Shown here in pieces: positions 16,332 to 25,280 of a DNA stretch of 30,468 nt; within the stretch, counting starts at the first letter, position 1; the number at the start of each line of letters is the position of its first letter. A program made the translations under genes and the position numbers. The stretch comes from an uncultured Bacilli bacterium. GTDB lineage: Bacteria; Bacillota_I; Bacilli_A; RF39; UBA660. The stretch covers positions 1 through 30,468 of the forward strand of contig CANRDQ010000014.1 of the NCBI GenBank assembly GCA_947629395.1. Direction: 5' to 3'. The notes under the pieces are model-generated. The model was given only the letters and a program-made list of their open reading frames with translations, was not told where the DNA came from and ran no database searches.

Positions 16332-17333
16332 TTAGTTATACTCATCACTGATATTTCCCACAATTTCTTCAATAGCATCTTCCATAGTCAGTAATCCTAT
16401 TAATTTGTCATCTTTAACTATAACAGAAAAAGTTTCATGATTCTCTTGCATTATTCTAAATATATCATCTATCATCACATTCTTTTCAAATTTTAAAACT
16501 GAATGGAGACATTTAACAATATTAAATTTTCCTCTTACTCTATGTAAATAAATCAAATCTTTAACATTAATAAAGCCTAGTATTTCCCCTTTATCTAAAA
16601 CTGGAAATCTTGTATAATGAGAATTTTTTATTTTCTTTAAAATATCTTTTTTAGAATCATTGATATCTATAGAAACAATATCTTTAGCTTTAGTCATAAT
16701 TTGATAAGCTTTCTTGTCATTAAATTTAAAGACATTCAAAATATATTCTTTCTCTTTTTCTTCAATAATACCTTCTTTGGTACTAGTGATAATTAAATTC
16801 TTAATATCTTCTTCTGTTAAAGTTTCTTCTTTACTTTGTATTTTTAATAATTTACATATTAATTCTGTAGTTTTGGTAAGTAAAACAATAATAGGATAAA
16901 ATACTTTCGCAATTAAAGTAATAAAATCAATAGTAAGGAAAGCAACTTGTTTAGGATTACTTCTTCCTATTTGTTTAGGAACAAGTTCTCCAAATATTAA
17001 GGTAATATAAGATAGGATTATAGTTATTACAATCATTAGAACTGATTCTGTAAATTCTAAACTAATAAATTCTATTCCTATTTTATTTATTAAATAGTCA
17101 GTAAAAGTATCACTAGCAAAAGCACTAGCTAAAAAACCCGCTAAAGTAATACCAACTTGAATCGTCGATAAAAACTTACCTTCTTCATCTTTCATCTTCT
17201 TTATTTTAGATACTTTTTTATTTTTATCTCTATCTAAAGTAAATTTATCAAGTGATATGAATGCTATTTCACTAGCTGATAAAATTCCATTTATAAGAAT
17301 TAACCCTAATAATAAGATAATTTTTATTAACAT
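16332..17333 (-). CDS. CNNM/CorC-type membrane protein with CBS pair
   Basis: A 333-residue protein of the CNNM (DUF21) plus CBS-pair family, linked to Mg2+/cation export and formerly called hemolysin C-like. The N-terminal CNNM domain (about 1-180) has LILINGILSASEIAF, VGITLAGFLASAFAS and LIFGELVPKQIG. The CBS pair spans about 205-330 (HYTRFPVLD, GFINVKDLIYLHR, LIGLLTMEDAIEEIVG). The protein ends at NISDEYN directly after the second CBS domain, so the C-terminal CorC/HlyC domain usual in family members of about 430 residues is absent. The ATG at 17333 has GGGG 6 bases upstream. It is 12 bases downstream of addA and only about 14 bases upstream of the ATPase frame, so all four genes are probably one transcript. 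Confidence 0.88.
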   Translation of the reverse strand: MLIKIILLLGLILINGILSASEIAFISLDKFTLDRDKNKKVSKIKKMKDEEGKFLSTIQVGITLAGFLASAFASDTFTDYLINKIGIEFISLEFTESVLMIVITIILSYITLIFGELVPKQIGRSNPKQVAFLTIDFITLIAKVFYPIIVLLTKTTELICKLLKIQSKEETLTEEDIKNLIITSTKEGIIEEKEKEYILNVFKFNDKKAYQIMTKAKDIVSIDINDSKKDILKKIKNSHYTRFPVLDKGEILGFINVKDLIYLHRVRGKFNIVKCLHSVLKFEKNVMIDDIFRIMQENHETFSVIVKDDKLIGLLTMEDAIEEIVGNISDEYN

Positions 17334-17345
17334 AATAATCCCCTT

Positions 17346-20300
17346 TTATATTTCTTTTAATTCATTATTTAAAATTGAATACAAATAAGTCTGTACTGGT
17401 TTATTAGTCTTTTCTTCAATAGCTTTTTTATAACCACCTAATTGATTAACATAAGCACTATCATCTATATTCTTTAACTTATAATCTACAATTATTATTG
17501 TATCACTTTTTTCTATCATTAAATCTATTATTCCATGATAGTTTACATTATCTTGATTATATAAAAATTCATATTCATGATAAAACTTTGCTTCTTGGAT
17601 ATTTTCTTTTATTAAAGGTTGATTTAAAAAAGAAGTTATCCATTTTCTTTCTTTAGGACTATATAAATCTAAATTAGGATTTTTAAAATCTAACATTTCT
17701 AAAATTTGATGGAATAATACTCCGGTTTGAAGATTTTCTTTTTCTTCTTTAGTTTGTAAAGATAAAGTATTTTTAGAAAATCTAGATTCTTGTTTTAGTT
17801 CTTTTTCAATTTGTAATTCATTTACGACAAAGTCTTCTGCTTCTCCTACAACTAATGAAGAGTCCTCTTTAGTATAAAGAAAATCATTAGTCGCATGGCT
17901 TTCAACTTTTTCCATATAATCATATAAATACATACTAACACTTTGTAAAATATCATAAAAACTTTTATATTTCATTTTAACAAAAGTTGATATTTCTACT
18001 TCTTTTTCAAATTCAGGACAAACTATAATCATGTGTTCTTTAGCACGAGTAAGCGCTACATACAAAAGACGAATTCTTTCACTTATCTCTTCTCTTTTCG
18101 TAGTTTGTTTTAATAAACTATTTACAATAGTAGGTTTATATACATCTGTTACTTTTGGTAATATTAAGCCATAATCATTACTATAAAGAATCTTTTCATT
18201 TAACTCTCTAAAATTAAATTGTCCTGTAAATCCTGCGAAATAACAAATTGGAAACTCTAATCCTTTAGAATGATGAATAGTCATTATCGCAACTGCATTA
18301 CTAGAATCTGCTTTAGTAGAAAAACTTAGTTTTAAAGAAGATTCAAATACATTATCCAAATAAACTATAAAGTCCTCTAAAGTCTTTCCTAAATTAGAAA
18401 AATCTTTTAAGAAATTCATAATATATTCAATACGAACTCTCATTTGTCTAATATCAACTAAAGAAAGAATCTTTTCTTCATAATTAAATACATCCATTAT
18501 TTCTTCTAAAACCATATTAGGAGTCTTTTCTTCTAGATTATTACTAATTATTAAACATTTCTCATAGATACTACTTTCATCAAAATTCTTCTTTACAAAA
18601 TATGAAAATAATTCTTCATCAGCCATATCAAATAAGAAACTTCTACCTACAGATAGAAAAGCATAACGGAACTCTTCATCAAACTTTTTCTCATTAATAA
18701 ATAAAATTAATTTAAAGATATTTTTTAAAACTAAAATATCATCACCTGTAGTTAATTCATCATTTCTTAAGATGGTACAAGGTATTTTTAAATAATCTAA
18801 GACTTTTTTATATTGTTCAAAATCTTTACTCTTATCTAATAAAATAGCAAAATCACTATATTTAGCTGGTTTAAGTCCACCATTAAAGATTTGAAATTTA
18901 CTTTCAACTTTTTCTTTGATATCGTTTCCAATAATAAAGGCTTCTTGTAAGGTATTAGAAATAGTTTTATCTTTTTCATAAGTTTTTATTTTGAAGTCAT
19001 AACCTTGTTCAGTGTGCCCTTCATTTTCATAAGACATATTACCAAAGTTCATACGATGAGAAACTTTATATGCAGCTCCTCCAATATCATCAGACATAAT
19101 ATAATCAAAAATTAAATTTATATTGGCAAGAACTTCTTTTCTACTTCTAAAATTTTTAGTTAAATCTATTTTCATTCCACCCTTACCTAAAGCATAATTA
19201 TCATACTTTTCTTTAAAAATATAAGGGTTAGCATTACGAAAACGATAGATTGATTGTTTAACATCTCCTACCATATAAACATTATTATTACTTATCATCG
19301 AAATAAATATTTCTTGTAAATCACTAGTATCTTGATATTCATCTACTAATATTTCTTTAAAACTATTCTTTAACTCTTCCCTAACTTCCGTATGTTCTTT
19401 AACTACTTTAATAGCTAGATGGAAAATATCATTAAAATCATATAAACTTTCTTTTTCTTTATAGTCCTGTAATCTTAAGAAAAGTTCTTTTAAGATATTA
19501 GATACTACTAAAGTATTATCTTTAGTAGATAATATCTCTGATTTTATTTCTTCTTCATTTTCATAGATAAGCATTTTTTTAGTACTATCTATAATAGTTT
19601 TAATTTGATTTTTTAAAGCCTTAATATCTTCTTCAGTATTTCTTGGTACTTGAGGAAGTTTAATCTCAATATGTTGTTTTATTTCTTCATAGCTTTTAGC
19701 TTCTAAAAGAGGATTTAAACAAGTATATAACTTCTCCATATAATCACTATCAAGCGCTAAAGAAAGGCTCTTTAAAATACCATTAATTTCGTTAATATTA
19801 AGTTTTAACATATTAACAAACTCTTCTACATTATCATCTATTTTTTCTTCACTAAAGAAAGTAGGTATTTCTTTTTCTAAACACTCTATAGGATCATATT
19901 TTAAAGAAATAGTTTTATAAATATTTAAAATATAATTTTTTAAATCTTTATCATCTTTAAGACAAAAATCTTTTATTAAATTTAAGAAATCAGGTTCTTT
20001 TTTTAGATAGTATTCATCCATTATTTCATCTAATAATTCTTTAGTCTTAATAGTAATTAAAGCTTCATCACATATTTTAACTGCATTAGTAATATTTAAG
20101 ATATCATGATATTTTTTAACTACAGATAAAGCAAAACTATCAAAAGTAGTAATATAAGCCCCATCTATTAAAGCTAATTCATCTTTAAGATTGCCGTCAG
20201 CTCTTATTTTTTTTCTAATTCTTTCTTTCATTTCTAGAGCAGCAGCTTTAGTAAAAGTTAAGACTAAAAGTTCATTTACATGAACACCATTAATTACTTT

Positions 20301-20420
20301 CTGTAAGACACGTTCTGATAAAACAGCAGTCTTACCACTACCTGCTCCTGCGGAAACAATGATATTTTTTCCACTCTCATAGATTGCTAACTTCTGTTCT
20401 TCAGTCCAATTAGTTGCCAT
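17346..20420 (-). CDS. addA: ATP-dependent helicase-nuclease subunit AddA
   Basis: The UvrD-like helicase and nuclease subunit of AddAB, which processes double-strand DNA ends for RecA loading. Seen: Walker A AGAGSGKT (24-31), motif Ia LLVLTFTKAAALEMKERI, Walker B VDEYQDTSDLQE (359-370), VGDVKQSIYRFRNA, MTIHHSKGLEFPICYF and RIRLLYVALTRAKEHM, then a C-terminal PD-(D/E)XK nuclease with GIIDLMI (D966) and VDYK (979-981). At 1024 residues it is about 200 shorter than the Bacillus protein, yet every motif I looked for is present. GGAGGTGG lies 6 bases before the ATG at 20420, inside the end of addB; the addB stop is one base away, so translation is coupled. Confidence 0.96.
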   Translation of the reverse strand: MATNWTEEQKLAIYESGKNIIVSAGAGSGKTAVLSERVLQKVINGVHVNELLVLTFTKAAALEMKERIRKKIRADGNLKDELALIDGAYITTFDSFALSVVKKYHDILNITNAVKICDEALITIKTKELLDEIMDEYYLKKEPDFLNLIKDFCLKDDKDLKNYILNIYKTISLKYDPIECLEKEIPTFFSEEKIDDNVEEFVNMLKLNINEINGILKSLSLALDSDYMEKLYTCLNPLLEAKSYEEIKQHIEIKLPQVPRNTEEDIKALKNQIKTIIDSTKKMLIYENEEEIKSEILSTKDNTLVVSNILKELFLRLQDYKEKESLYDFNDIFHLAIKVVKEHTEVREELKNSFKEILVDEYQDTSDLQEIFISMISNNNVYMVGDVKQSIYRFRNANPYIFKEKYDNYALGKGGMKIDLTKNFRSRKEVLANINLIFDYIMSDDIGGAAYKVSHRMNFGNMSYENEGHTEQGYDFKIKTYEKDKTISNTLQEAFIIGNDIKEKVESKFQIFNGGLKPAKYSDFAILLDKSKDFEQYKKVLDYLKIPCTILRNDELTTGDDILVLKNIFKLILFINEKKFDEEFRYAFLSVGRSFLFDMADEELFSYFVKKNFDESSIYEKCLIISNNLEEKTPNMVLEEIMDVFNYEEKILSLVDIRQMRVRIEYIMNFLKDFSNLGKTLEDFIVYLDNVFESSLKLSFSTKADSSNAVAIMTIHHSKGLEFPICYFAGFTGQFNFRELNEKILYSNDYGLILPKVTDVYKPTIVNSLLKQTTKREEISERIRLLYVALTRAKEHMIIVCPEFEKEVEISTFVKMKYKSFYDILQSVSMYLYDYMEKVESHATNDFLYTKEDSSLVVGEAEDFVVNELQIEKELKQESRFSKNTLSLQTKEEKENLQTGVLFHQILEMLDFKNPNLDLYSPKERKWITSFLNQPLIKENIQEAKFYHEYEFLYNQDNVNYHGIIDLMIEKSDTIIIVDYKLKNIDDSAYVNQLGGYKKAIEEKTNKPVQTYLYSILNNELKEI

Positions 20421-20421
20421 T

Positions 20422-22758
20422 CTACTCCACCTCCAAGAAAGATAAATCTTCTTTTTTATCTAAATAAACATAATCTTTTTCTTTTACAAAACAGATATCT
20501 CTATAAGAACAGAACTTACAAGCTAAATTCTTTTTATCAATTATTTTAGGATTAATACTAAAATCAGCATTCAATATACTATCTATAGAATTATTTATAA
20601 CTTTATCTGTATATTTTAAAATATTATAAACGTCATCAGCACTTAAAACTTTAGATGTAGAAGTAAAATCTCCATCTTTTTTTACTTTTAAACCTTTTAT
20701 CCAAAGACTATTTTCATAATTATTATCAAACTTCTCTAAAATATCTTTATTATCTGTTGAATATCCTATTAATTTTAATTTATCTTTCTTTTGGAATTCA
20801 ACATCTCTTTTATTATCAAAGGAAGGTTTAGGTTGTAATATTTTTTGAAAATACATTCCTGTAAAAATAGGACTTTCAAATAAGTTACTACGACTTACTA
20901 AATATAAATATATAGGCAATTGCATATTAATACCATAAGCCATATTTAAAAGTGAGGTATCTACTCCTCCTGTTTTATAGTCAACTATAGAAAAATAAGT
21001 ATCATCAACATTTTTTAAAGTCATAAGTTTATCTATTGTTCCTGTAAAGTTAATTATAATTGCTCTTTCAAAAATAACATTTAATTTCTTTTCAAAATAA
21101 CTTTTATCAAACTCTGTATATTCTTCTTGTTCATTAATTGTTTTCATTAATTCTTTTAATTCATCTTTTAATTGTTTTAGAAAGAACTCTTCACTCACAG
21201 TCAATTCTTTATCTTCTAGGAACTTATCCCATTCTCTTTCAAAATTAAAATATTCTTCTTTCATTAAAGATAGTAATTGATGATATAAGTTACCAATTAA
21301 AGCCGCAAAACTATCTTGGAAAGGATCTAATTTTAAAATATTTTTAATATAATATTTAAAATGACATAAGTTATAACTATTCATACTGGTATAAGATAAA
21401 GTAAAAGGATTCCTTACATAATTTAAAAGTTCTTTTTCATTTATACCGGTAAATTTATTATCATAAGTATTATAAGGTATATCTTGATAATGATTTAATA
21501 ATGTATGTAATAATTTACTTTCGGTTTTATATTTACGATTTAAATCTAAATGTTCACAAAGAATAAGTTTATTATAAATATTAGAATAACCAAATTCTTC
21601 ATTATTAATATCTACTACTTCTAAAGATTCTTCTTCAATAAGACTAGATGGATAATATTCTTGAAAACTACTTTCATCTTTATAAGAAAGAGAAAGATTT
21701 TTAATATTAGATAAAATTCTTAAAATAGATTCTCTTTTTCTAATATTCTTATCTTTAGTTAAAAATAGTTCTACTTCATCTTTCATATTATCAGTAATAA
21801 AATCTTCATCTTTATAAGTTTTTGGAAAATGATCTTGATTAAGTCCTAAAAGAAAGACATATTCATCATCATTAATACTTCTTTTTTCAATATCAACTAT
21901 GTTAACAGCATTATTATAACTTTTATTATCTAAATAAGTATTCTTTAACTTTTTCTTTAATATTTCTTTATAACTATTTGTATCTTTAATCTCTACTAAA
22001 GAGTTTAAAACATCAACTAATTTCTTAGTTACAATACTACTATTATTTAAATCAATATTACCAGTTTTTAAGAAATCTAAAACTGTTTTAGTACCATAAA
22101 TACTATTCTTTTCTTTTAAATTAATAGGAATATTAAAATAAGAGAATATTTTTTTAGTTAAATAAAAATAATCATCTTCTAGGTTCGCAACAAATATCTT
22201 ATTTATAGGAATACCTTTATTTATTAGTTTAATTATATCAATAGCGGTACCTACAATTTCTTCTTCCATAGTTGAAAAATGTTTTACTTTAGTAGTTATC
22301 TTTTTCTTTTCATTAGTAGAATAAACTGTCTGATATTTATCTAAAATATTTTTTAAAAATAATTCAAGTTCAGGATGATTCTTGACGATAATAGTTTTAT
22401 TTTTTAAATATTCTTTAAAATAAGGATATTCACAAATTAAATTAGACTCTAATAATTCTTCTTTTATTTGTTTAAGTTTTTTTAATTTGGAATGATGATA
22501 TGTTTTTTCTAAATCTATAAGATATAAATTTTTAAGATAAATACCTGCGACATCAATTTGAAAGTTATATTTATCCATTAAATAACTAACTGCACGTTCA
22601 TCATAATCAAAAAAGTAATTTTTTTGGAATTCTTCTATAGTCATAAATTTAATATTATAAAGTTTGTTTTGATTAGTAAACTTATCTAATATGTTTAACT
22701 TTTCTTCATTAGGAGTAATCATTAATATTTCTTTATCTTGATATTTTTCAATATCCAT
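20422..22758 (-). CDS. addB: AddB-like PD-(D/E)XK nuclease subunit (short form)
   Basis: The partner subunit of AddA. The C-terminal nuclease is complete, with H493 (GNLYHQLL), GTIDK (D576) and IVDYKTGG (593-600), and four iron-sulfur cysteines in the AddB arrangement: C465 before the nuclease and C747, C750 and C756 in CKFCSYRDIC. At 778 residues it is far shorter than Bacillus AddB (about 1160). The N-terminus (ILMITPNEEKLNILDKF) has no Walker A, so it probably contributes nuclease and recognition functions but no ATP-driven motor. YVFLLGLNQDHFP at about 300 matches the inactivated helicase core. The only in-frame ATG is at 22758, with a weak ribosome binding site. Confidence 0.88.
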   Translation of the reverse strand: MDIEKYQDKEILMITPNEEKLNILDKFTNQNKLYNIKFMTIEEFQKNYFFDYDERAVSYLMDKYNFQIDVAGIYLKNLYLIDLEKTYHHSKLKKLKQIKEELLESNLICEYPYFKEYLKNKTIIVKNHPELELFLKNILDKYQTVYSTNEKKKITTKVKHFSTMEEEIVGTAIDIIKLINKGIPINKIFVANLEDDYFYLTKKIFSYFNIPINLKEKNSIYGTKTVLDFLKTGNIDLNNSSIVTKKLVDVLNSLVEIKDTNSYKEILKKKLKNTYLDNKSYNNAVNIVDIEKRSINDDEYVFLLGLNQDHFPKTYKDEDFITDNMKDEVELFLTKDKNIRKRESILRILSNIKNLSLSYKDESSFQEYYPSSLIEEESLEVVDINNEEFGYSNIYNKLILCEHLDLNRKYKTESKLLHTLLNHYQDIPYNTYDNKFTGINEKELLNYVRNPFTLSYTSMNSYNLCHFKYYIKNILKLDPFQDSFAALIGNLYHQLLSLMKEEYFNFEREWDKFLEDKELTVSEEFFLKQLKDELKELMKTINEQEEYTEFDKSYFEKKLNVIFERAIIINFTGTIDKLMTLKNVDDTYFSIVDYKTGGVDTSLLNMAYGINMQLPIYLYLVSRSNLFESPIFTGMYFQKILQPKPSFDNKRDVEFQKKDKLKLIGYSTDNKDILEKFDNNYENSLWIKGLKVKKDGDFTSTSKVLSADDVYNILKYTDKVINNSIDSILNADFSINPKIIDKKNLACKFCSYRDICFVKEKDYVYLDKKEDLSFLEVE

Positions 22759-22798
22759 ACCATCACCATCTTTCCTTTTCTATTATAATATCTAAAGT

Positions 22799-22827
22799 AA
22801 AAAAAAGAAAGTATTCTAAATTACTTT
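22799..22827 (-). terminator. Small hairpin with U-run in the addB leader
   Basis: A 6-bp stem (22808-22813 with 22822-22827) with an 8-base loop, followed by C and eight Ts on the minus strand. It lies downstream of a good promoter and upstream of addB, so it could be a weak terminator or an attenuator. Confidence 0.4.
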
Positions 22828-22843
22828 AAAATATATTTTCTTC

Positions 22844-22872
22844 TTTATAACAAATAAATTAAGATGTTTCAA
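22844..22872 (-). promoter_or_regulatory. Promoter of the addBA operon
   Basis: TTGAAA (22872-22867), a 17-base spacer and TATAAA (22849-22844) on the minus strand, giving a leader of about 80 bases. A second TATAAT at 22787-22782, nearer to addB, lacks a good -35. Confidence 0.6.
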
Positions 22873-22898
22873 CTGACCAAAAATTATTTTTCTAAAGA

Positions 22899-22943
22899 AA
22901 ATAAAAACAAAAATAACAAATTAATCATATAATTTGTTATTTT
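22899..22943 (-). terminator. Intrinsic terminator after the hydrolase operon
   Basis: A perfect 14-bp stem (22910-22923 with 22930-22943) around a 6-base loop, followed by TTTTTGTTTTTATTTTC-like sequence on the minus strand, about 34 bases after the hydrolase stop. Confidence 0.75.
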
Positions 22944-22976
22944 CTTCTACTTATATATATCTAATTAATTAATTTA

Positions 22977-23714
22977 TTATCCAATAAACTCTTCAGTGTA
23001 TTTAACAACTTGTTCTAATTCACCTGGTTTTTTAAATCTATGATCTGCACCTTTAACGATTTTTATTGGTACATCAAACATTTCTGAAAATTTAAGAGAA
23101 TCAGCAGTTGGTGCAGTTGTATCAGCATCTCCATGAATAATAAGCATTTTTTGATCATTCTTTTGATAAAGATCGAAAATTTTGTTATCTTTAAGTTCTT
23201 GATAAAAAGAATAATTTACTTTTAATTCTCTTTCAAAACCAACAACAACAAAACCTCCTTCTTCAAATTTCTTATCTTGAATTATTTCATTCATAAGACA
23301 TTCATCCATTTTAATAGCTGGACATCTTAAAATAACATTTTCATAATCACGAGGATATCTATTTAATAGTAACAATGTTAAATAGCCACCAAAACTAGTT
23401 GCGAATAAGTTGATAGTTGCTTCTTTATATTTTTCTTTGGCATAATCAATAACACTTCTATAATCACTTAAGCAATTATCAATAGTTAATTTATCGCCAT
23501 CTACTTCACTTTCTCCATGTCCTGGTAAATCAAAAGCAATAGTTGTAACATTATGTTTTAACATAGCTTCTGCGACCATACTAATAGCGCCACTTTCTTT
23601 ATCACCAGCAAAACCATGACAAGCAATTATAACTCTATCTGTCTTTTTACTTTCCCATACTTTTAAAGAAATTTTATAACCATTATTTCCTGTTATTTCT
23701 AGATAATTGTACAT
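22977..23714 (-). CDS. Alpha/beta hydrolase
   Basis: A 245-residue cytoplasmic alpha/beta-hydrolase of the serine aminopeptidase S33/esterase type. Seen: the oxyanion region ACHGFAGDKESG, FDLPGHGESE, the nucleophile elbow FATSFGGY (S107; the first Gly of GxSxG is Ala), HGDADTTAP (acid D198) and GADHRFKKP (H225). The full triad and no signal peptide indicate an intracellular esterase or peptidase for small acyl or peptide substrates. The ATG at 23714 has GGAGG 9 bases upstream, inside the preceding gene, so the 32-base overlap with that gene is real and indicates coupling. Last gene of a three-gene operon. Confidence 0.85.
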   Translation of the reverse strand: MYNYLEITGNNGYKISLKVWESKKTDRVIIACHGFAGDKESGAISMVAEAMLKHNVTTIAFDLPGHGESEVDGDKLTIDNCLSDYRSVIDYAKEKYKEATINLFATSFGGYLTLLLLNRYPRDYENVILRCPAIKMDECLMNEIIQDKKFEEGGFVVVGFERELKVNYSFYQELKDNKIFDLYQKNDQKMLIIHGDADTTAPTADSLKFSEMFDVPIKIVKGADHRFKKPGELEQVVKYTEEFIG

Positions 23715-24393
23715 TTTTTTGTTCCTCCATTATTTTAACTAATTCACCTATATTCTTAGTACCTGGAAGGGAAATTGTACCTTCCCTATCTAAATATTCA
23801 AGGGCTTTAGGTCCAACTCCAGTATCACCAATTTTTTCTACGGCAAAATCTTCACCTGGAATTATATAAGTCATACCATCTAAATAGCGGTCAAAATCGT
23901 AACCTTTTCTTTCGCAACTTCCTTCACGTTCAGGATCTAAAACACGATATTTACCATTATCTTCTACAACTGTTACATAATGTAATAATTGTTTATTGGC
24001 ACCAGGTAACTTAGTAATTAAAGTATAACTTGGAATATCATAAGCTGCAAGTAAGCATCTTACTACTTCGGCATAACCACTACATACTGCCTCATGATTA
24101 CAAAGGGCTGCATAAGCAGTTCTGTAATACTTCTCTTCTTCTTCAAATCCTCCTGTACCCATAAATGTAAAATATTGATGTCTAATATGAACGTTAGCTT
24201 TTACATAATTATTGATTTTTTCAATAACATCATCACTTTGTAATCCAAGTTCATCATCTTCAAAAGAAGTACAAACTTTTTCGATTTCATGGAATAAACC
24301 TAAAATCCGGAAGTCATCATACTCCCCACATTCATGAGCTGGTTCATTAATAATTGATAAAATATTTTGTTTTTGTTTACTAGATAATTTCAT
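23683..24393 (-). CDS. Transglutaminase-like cysteine protease-fold protein
   Basis: A 236-residue cytoplasmic protein with a transglutaminase-like core: C104 in EAVCSGYAEVVRCLL, H138 in LLHYVTVVEDN and D153 in RVLDPE form the usual Cys-His-Asp triad. Members of this superfamily act as peptidases, amidases or transglutaminases. No signal peptide or membrane segment is present, unlike many surface transglutaminase-like proteins. ATG 24393 has GGGGAG 6 bases upstream and is preferred to a GTG at 24408 inside that site. It lies 18 bases after the GNAT gene and overlaps the hydrolase start, so the three products may act on the same small molecule or peptide. That is inference. Confidence 0.8.
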   Translation of the reverse strand: MKLSSKQKQNILSIINEPAHECGEYDDFRILGLFHEIEKVCTSFEDDELGLQSDDVIEKINNYVKANVHIRHQYFTFMGTGGFEEEEKYYRTAYAALCNHEAVCSGYAEVVRCLLAAYDIPSYTLITKLPGANKQLLHYVTVVEDNGKYRVLDPEREGSCERKGYDFDRYLDGMTYIIPGEDFAVEKIGDTGVGPKALEYLDREGTISLPGTKNIGELVKIMEEQKNVQLSRNNRK

Positions 24394-24411
24394 AATTTTC
24401 TCCCCCACTAA

Positions 24412-25170
24412 CTAATAAATTTTTACAGCCTTTACATGTTCTAAATATAAATTATTTATATATCTACTTCTAAATCCATAACTGTAATTAGAAGTTAGAA
24501 TCACTTTAGAAATATTATCTTTTAGAAGTTTTTCTTTTACTTCATAGATTAAACTTTCTTCTAAATTTAAATCTTGATATATTGGTAAAATACACATATT
24601 TTCAATAACTCCTACCTCATCAAGTTCTCTATAATATTTTATACTATATTGGCAATAACCTAATAATTTATTATTATCATCTACACATAATAATAAATTT
24701 TTATCGAAATCAATTTCTTTTAATTTCTTTATATCAAACTTTTCAATATTTTCTTTAAATAACTTATAATCGTTAACTAAATATTTATAATTCTTATTTT
24801 CTTTATCAAACGTCTTATCAAAAATAAAATCTGTATTTATATAAAGATCTTCATAACCTCTTTTTTCAAAAAACTCAAAAGCATTATTTTCAGGAGATAA
24901 AGTGCTGTCTAATAAAATTCTTTTATATCTTTTTTCTAATAAATTATCTTCTGTTTTATCAAGTAATTTGGTACCAAAACCTTTTTTTCTAAAATCTTCT
25001 TTTATTCCTAAAAATTCAATTTCATTTTCTCTAATTATAGAAAATCCTATTAACTCGCCATTCTCTTTATATTTTATAACTTCTCTTCCTTGTAAAGTGT
25101 CTAAAAACTCATCATAAGATAATACCTCTTTCTTAACACATTCTAAATAGATCTTATATAACTCTTTCAT
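24412..25170 (-). CDS. GNAT N-acetyltransferase with a second degenerate GNAT half
   Basis: A 252-residue protein. The first half is a standard GNAT domain: IEFLGIKEDFRKKGFGTKLL has the acetyl-CoA loop R-K-K-G-F-G-T (61-67), then RILLDST and AFEFFEKRGY. The second half (about 145-245) repeats the fold, LLGYCQYSI ... VIENMCILPIYQDLNLEESLIYEV, but the loop reads YQDLNL in place of RxxGxG, so it is probably inactive. Such tandem architecture is known in the family. ATG 25170 has AGGAGG 7 bases upstream; an upstream ATG at 25209 lacks one. A strong promoter lies just before it, making it the first gene of the operon with the transglutaminase and hydrolase. Confidence 0.82.
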   Translation of the reverse strand: MKELYKIYLECVKKEVLSYDEFLDTLQGREVIKYKENGELIGFSIIRENEIEFLGIKEDFRKKGFGTKLLDKTEDNLLEKRYKRILLDSTLSPENNAFEFFEKRGYEDLYINTDFIFDKTFDKENKNYKYLVNDYKLFKENIEKFDIKKLKEIDFDKNLLLCVDDNNKLLGYCQYSIKYYRELDEVGVIENMCILPIYQDLNLEESLIYEVKEKLLKDNISKVILTSNYSYGFRSRYINNLYLEHVKAVKIY

Positions 25171-25231
25171 AAGGTTACCTCCTATGTGATATTTTAGAAG
25201 ACACAACATGCCGTACGATTAAGTAGTTAGT

Positions 25232-25260
25232 ATTATAACATAATATAAAAAAAATTACAA
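25232..25260 (-). promoter_or_regulatory. Promoter of the GNAT operon
   Basis: TTGTAA (25260-25255), a 17-base spacer and a perfect TATAAT (25237-25232) on the minus strand. The -35 box forms part of the terminator stem of the upstream gene. Confidence 0.75.
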
Positions 25261-25280
25261 TGTAACCATTATAATTTTTT
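25247..25280 (-). terminator. Intrinsic terminator after the ATPase-CYTH gene
   Basis: A 14-bp stem (25249-25262 with 25267-25280, one G-U pair) around a 4-base loop, with an eight-T run on the minus strand. It covers the stop at 25269-25271 and shares bases with the next promoter's -35. Confidence 0.8.
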
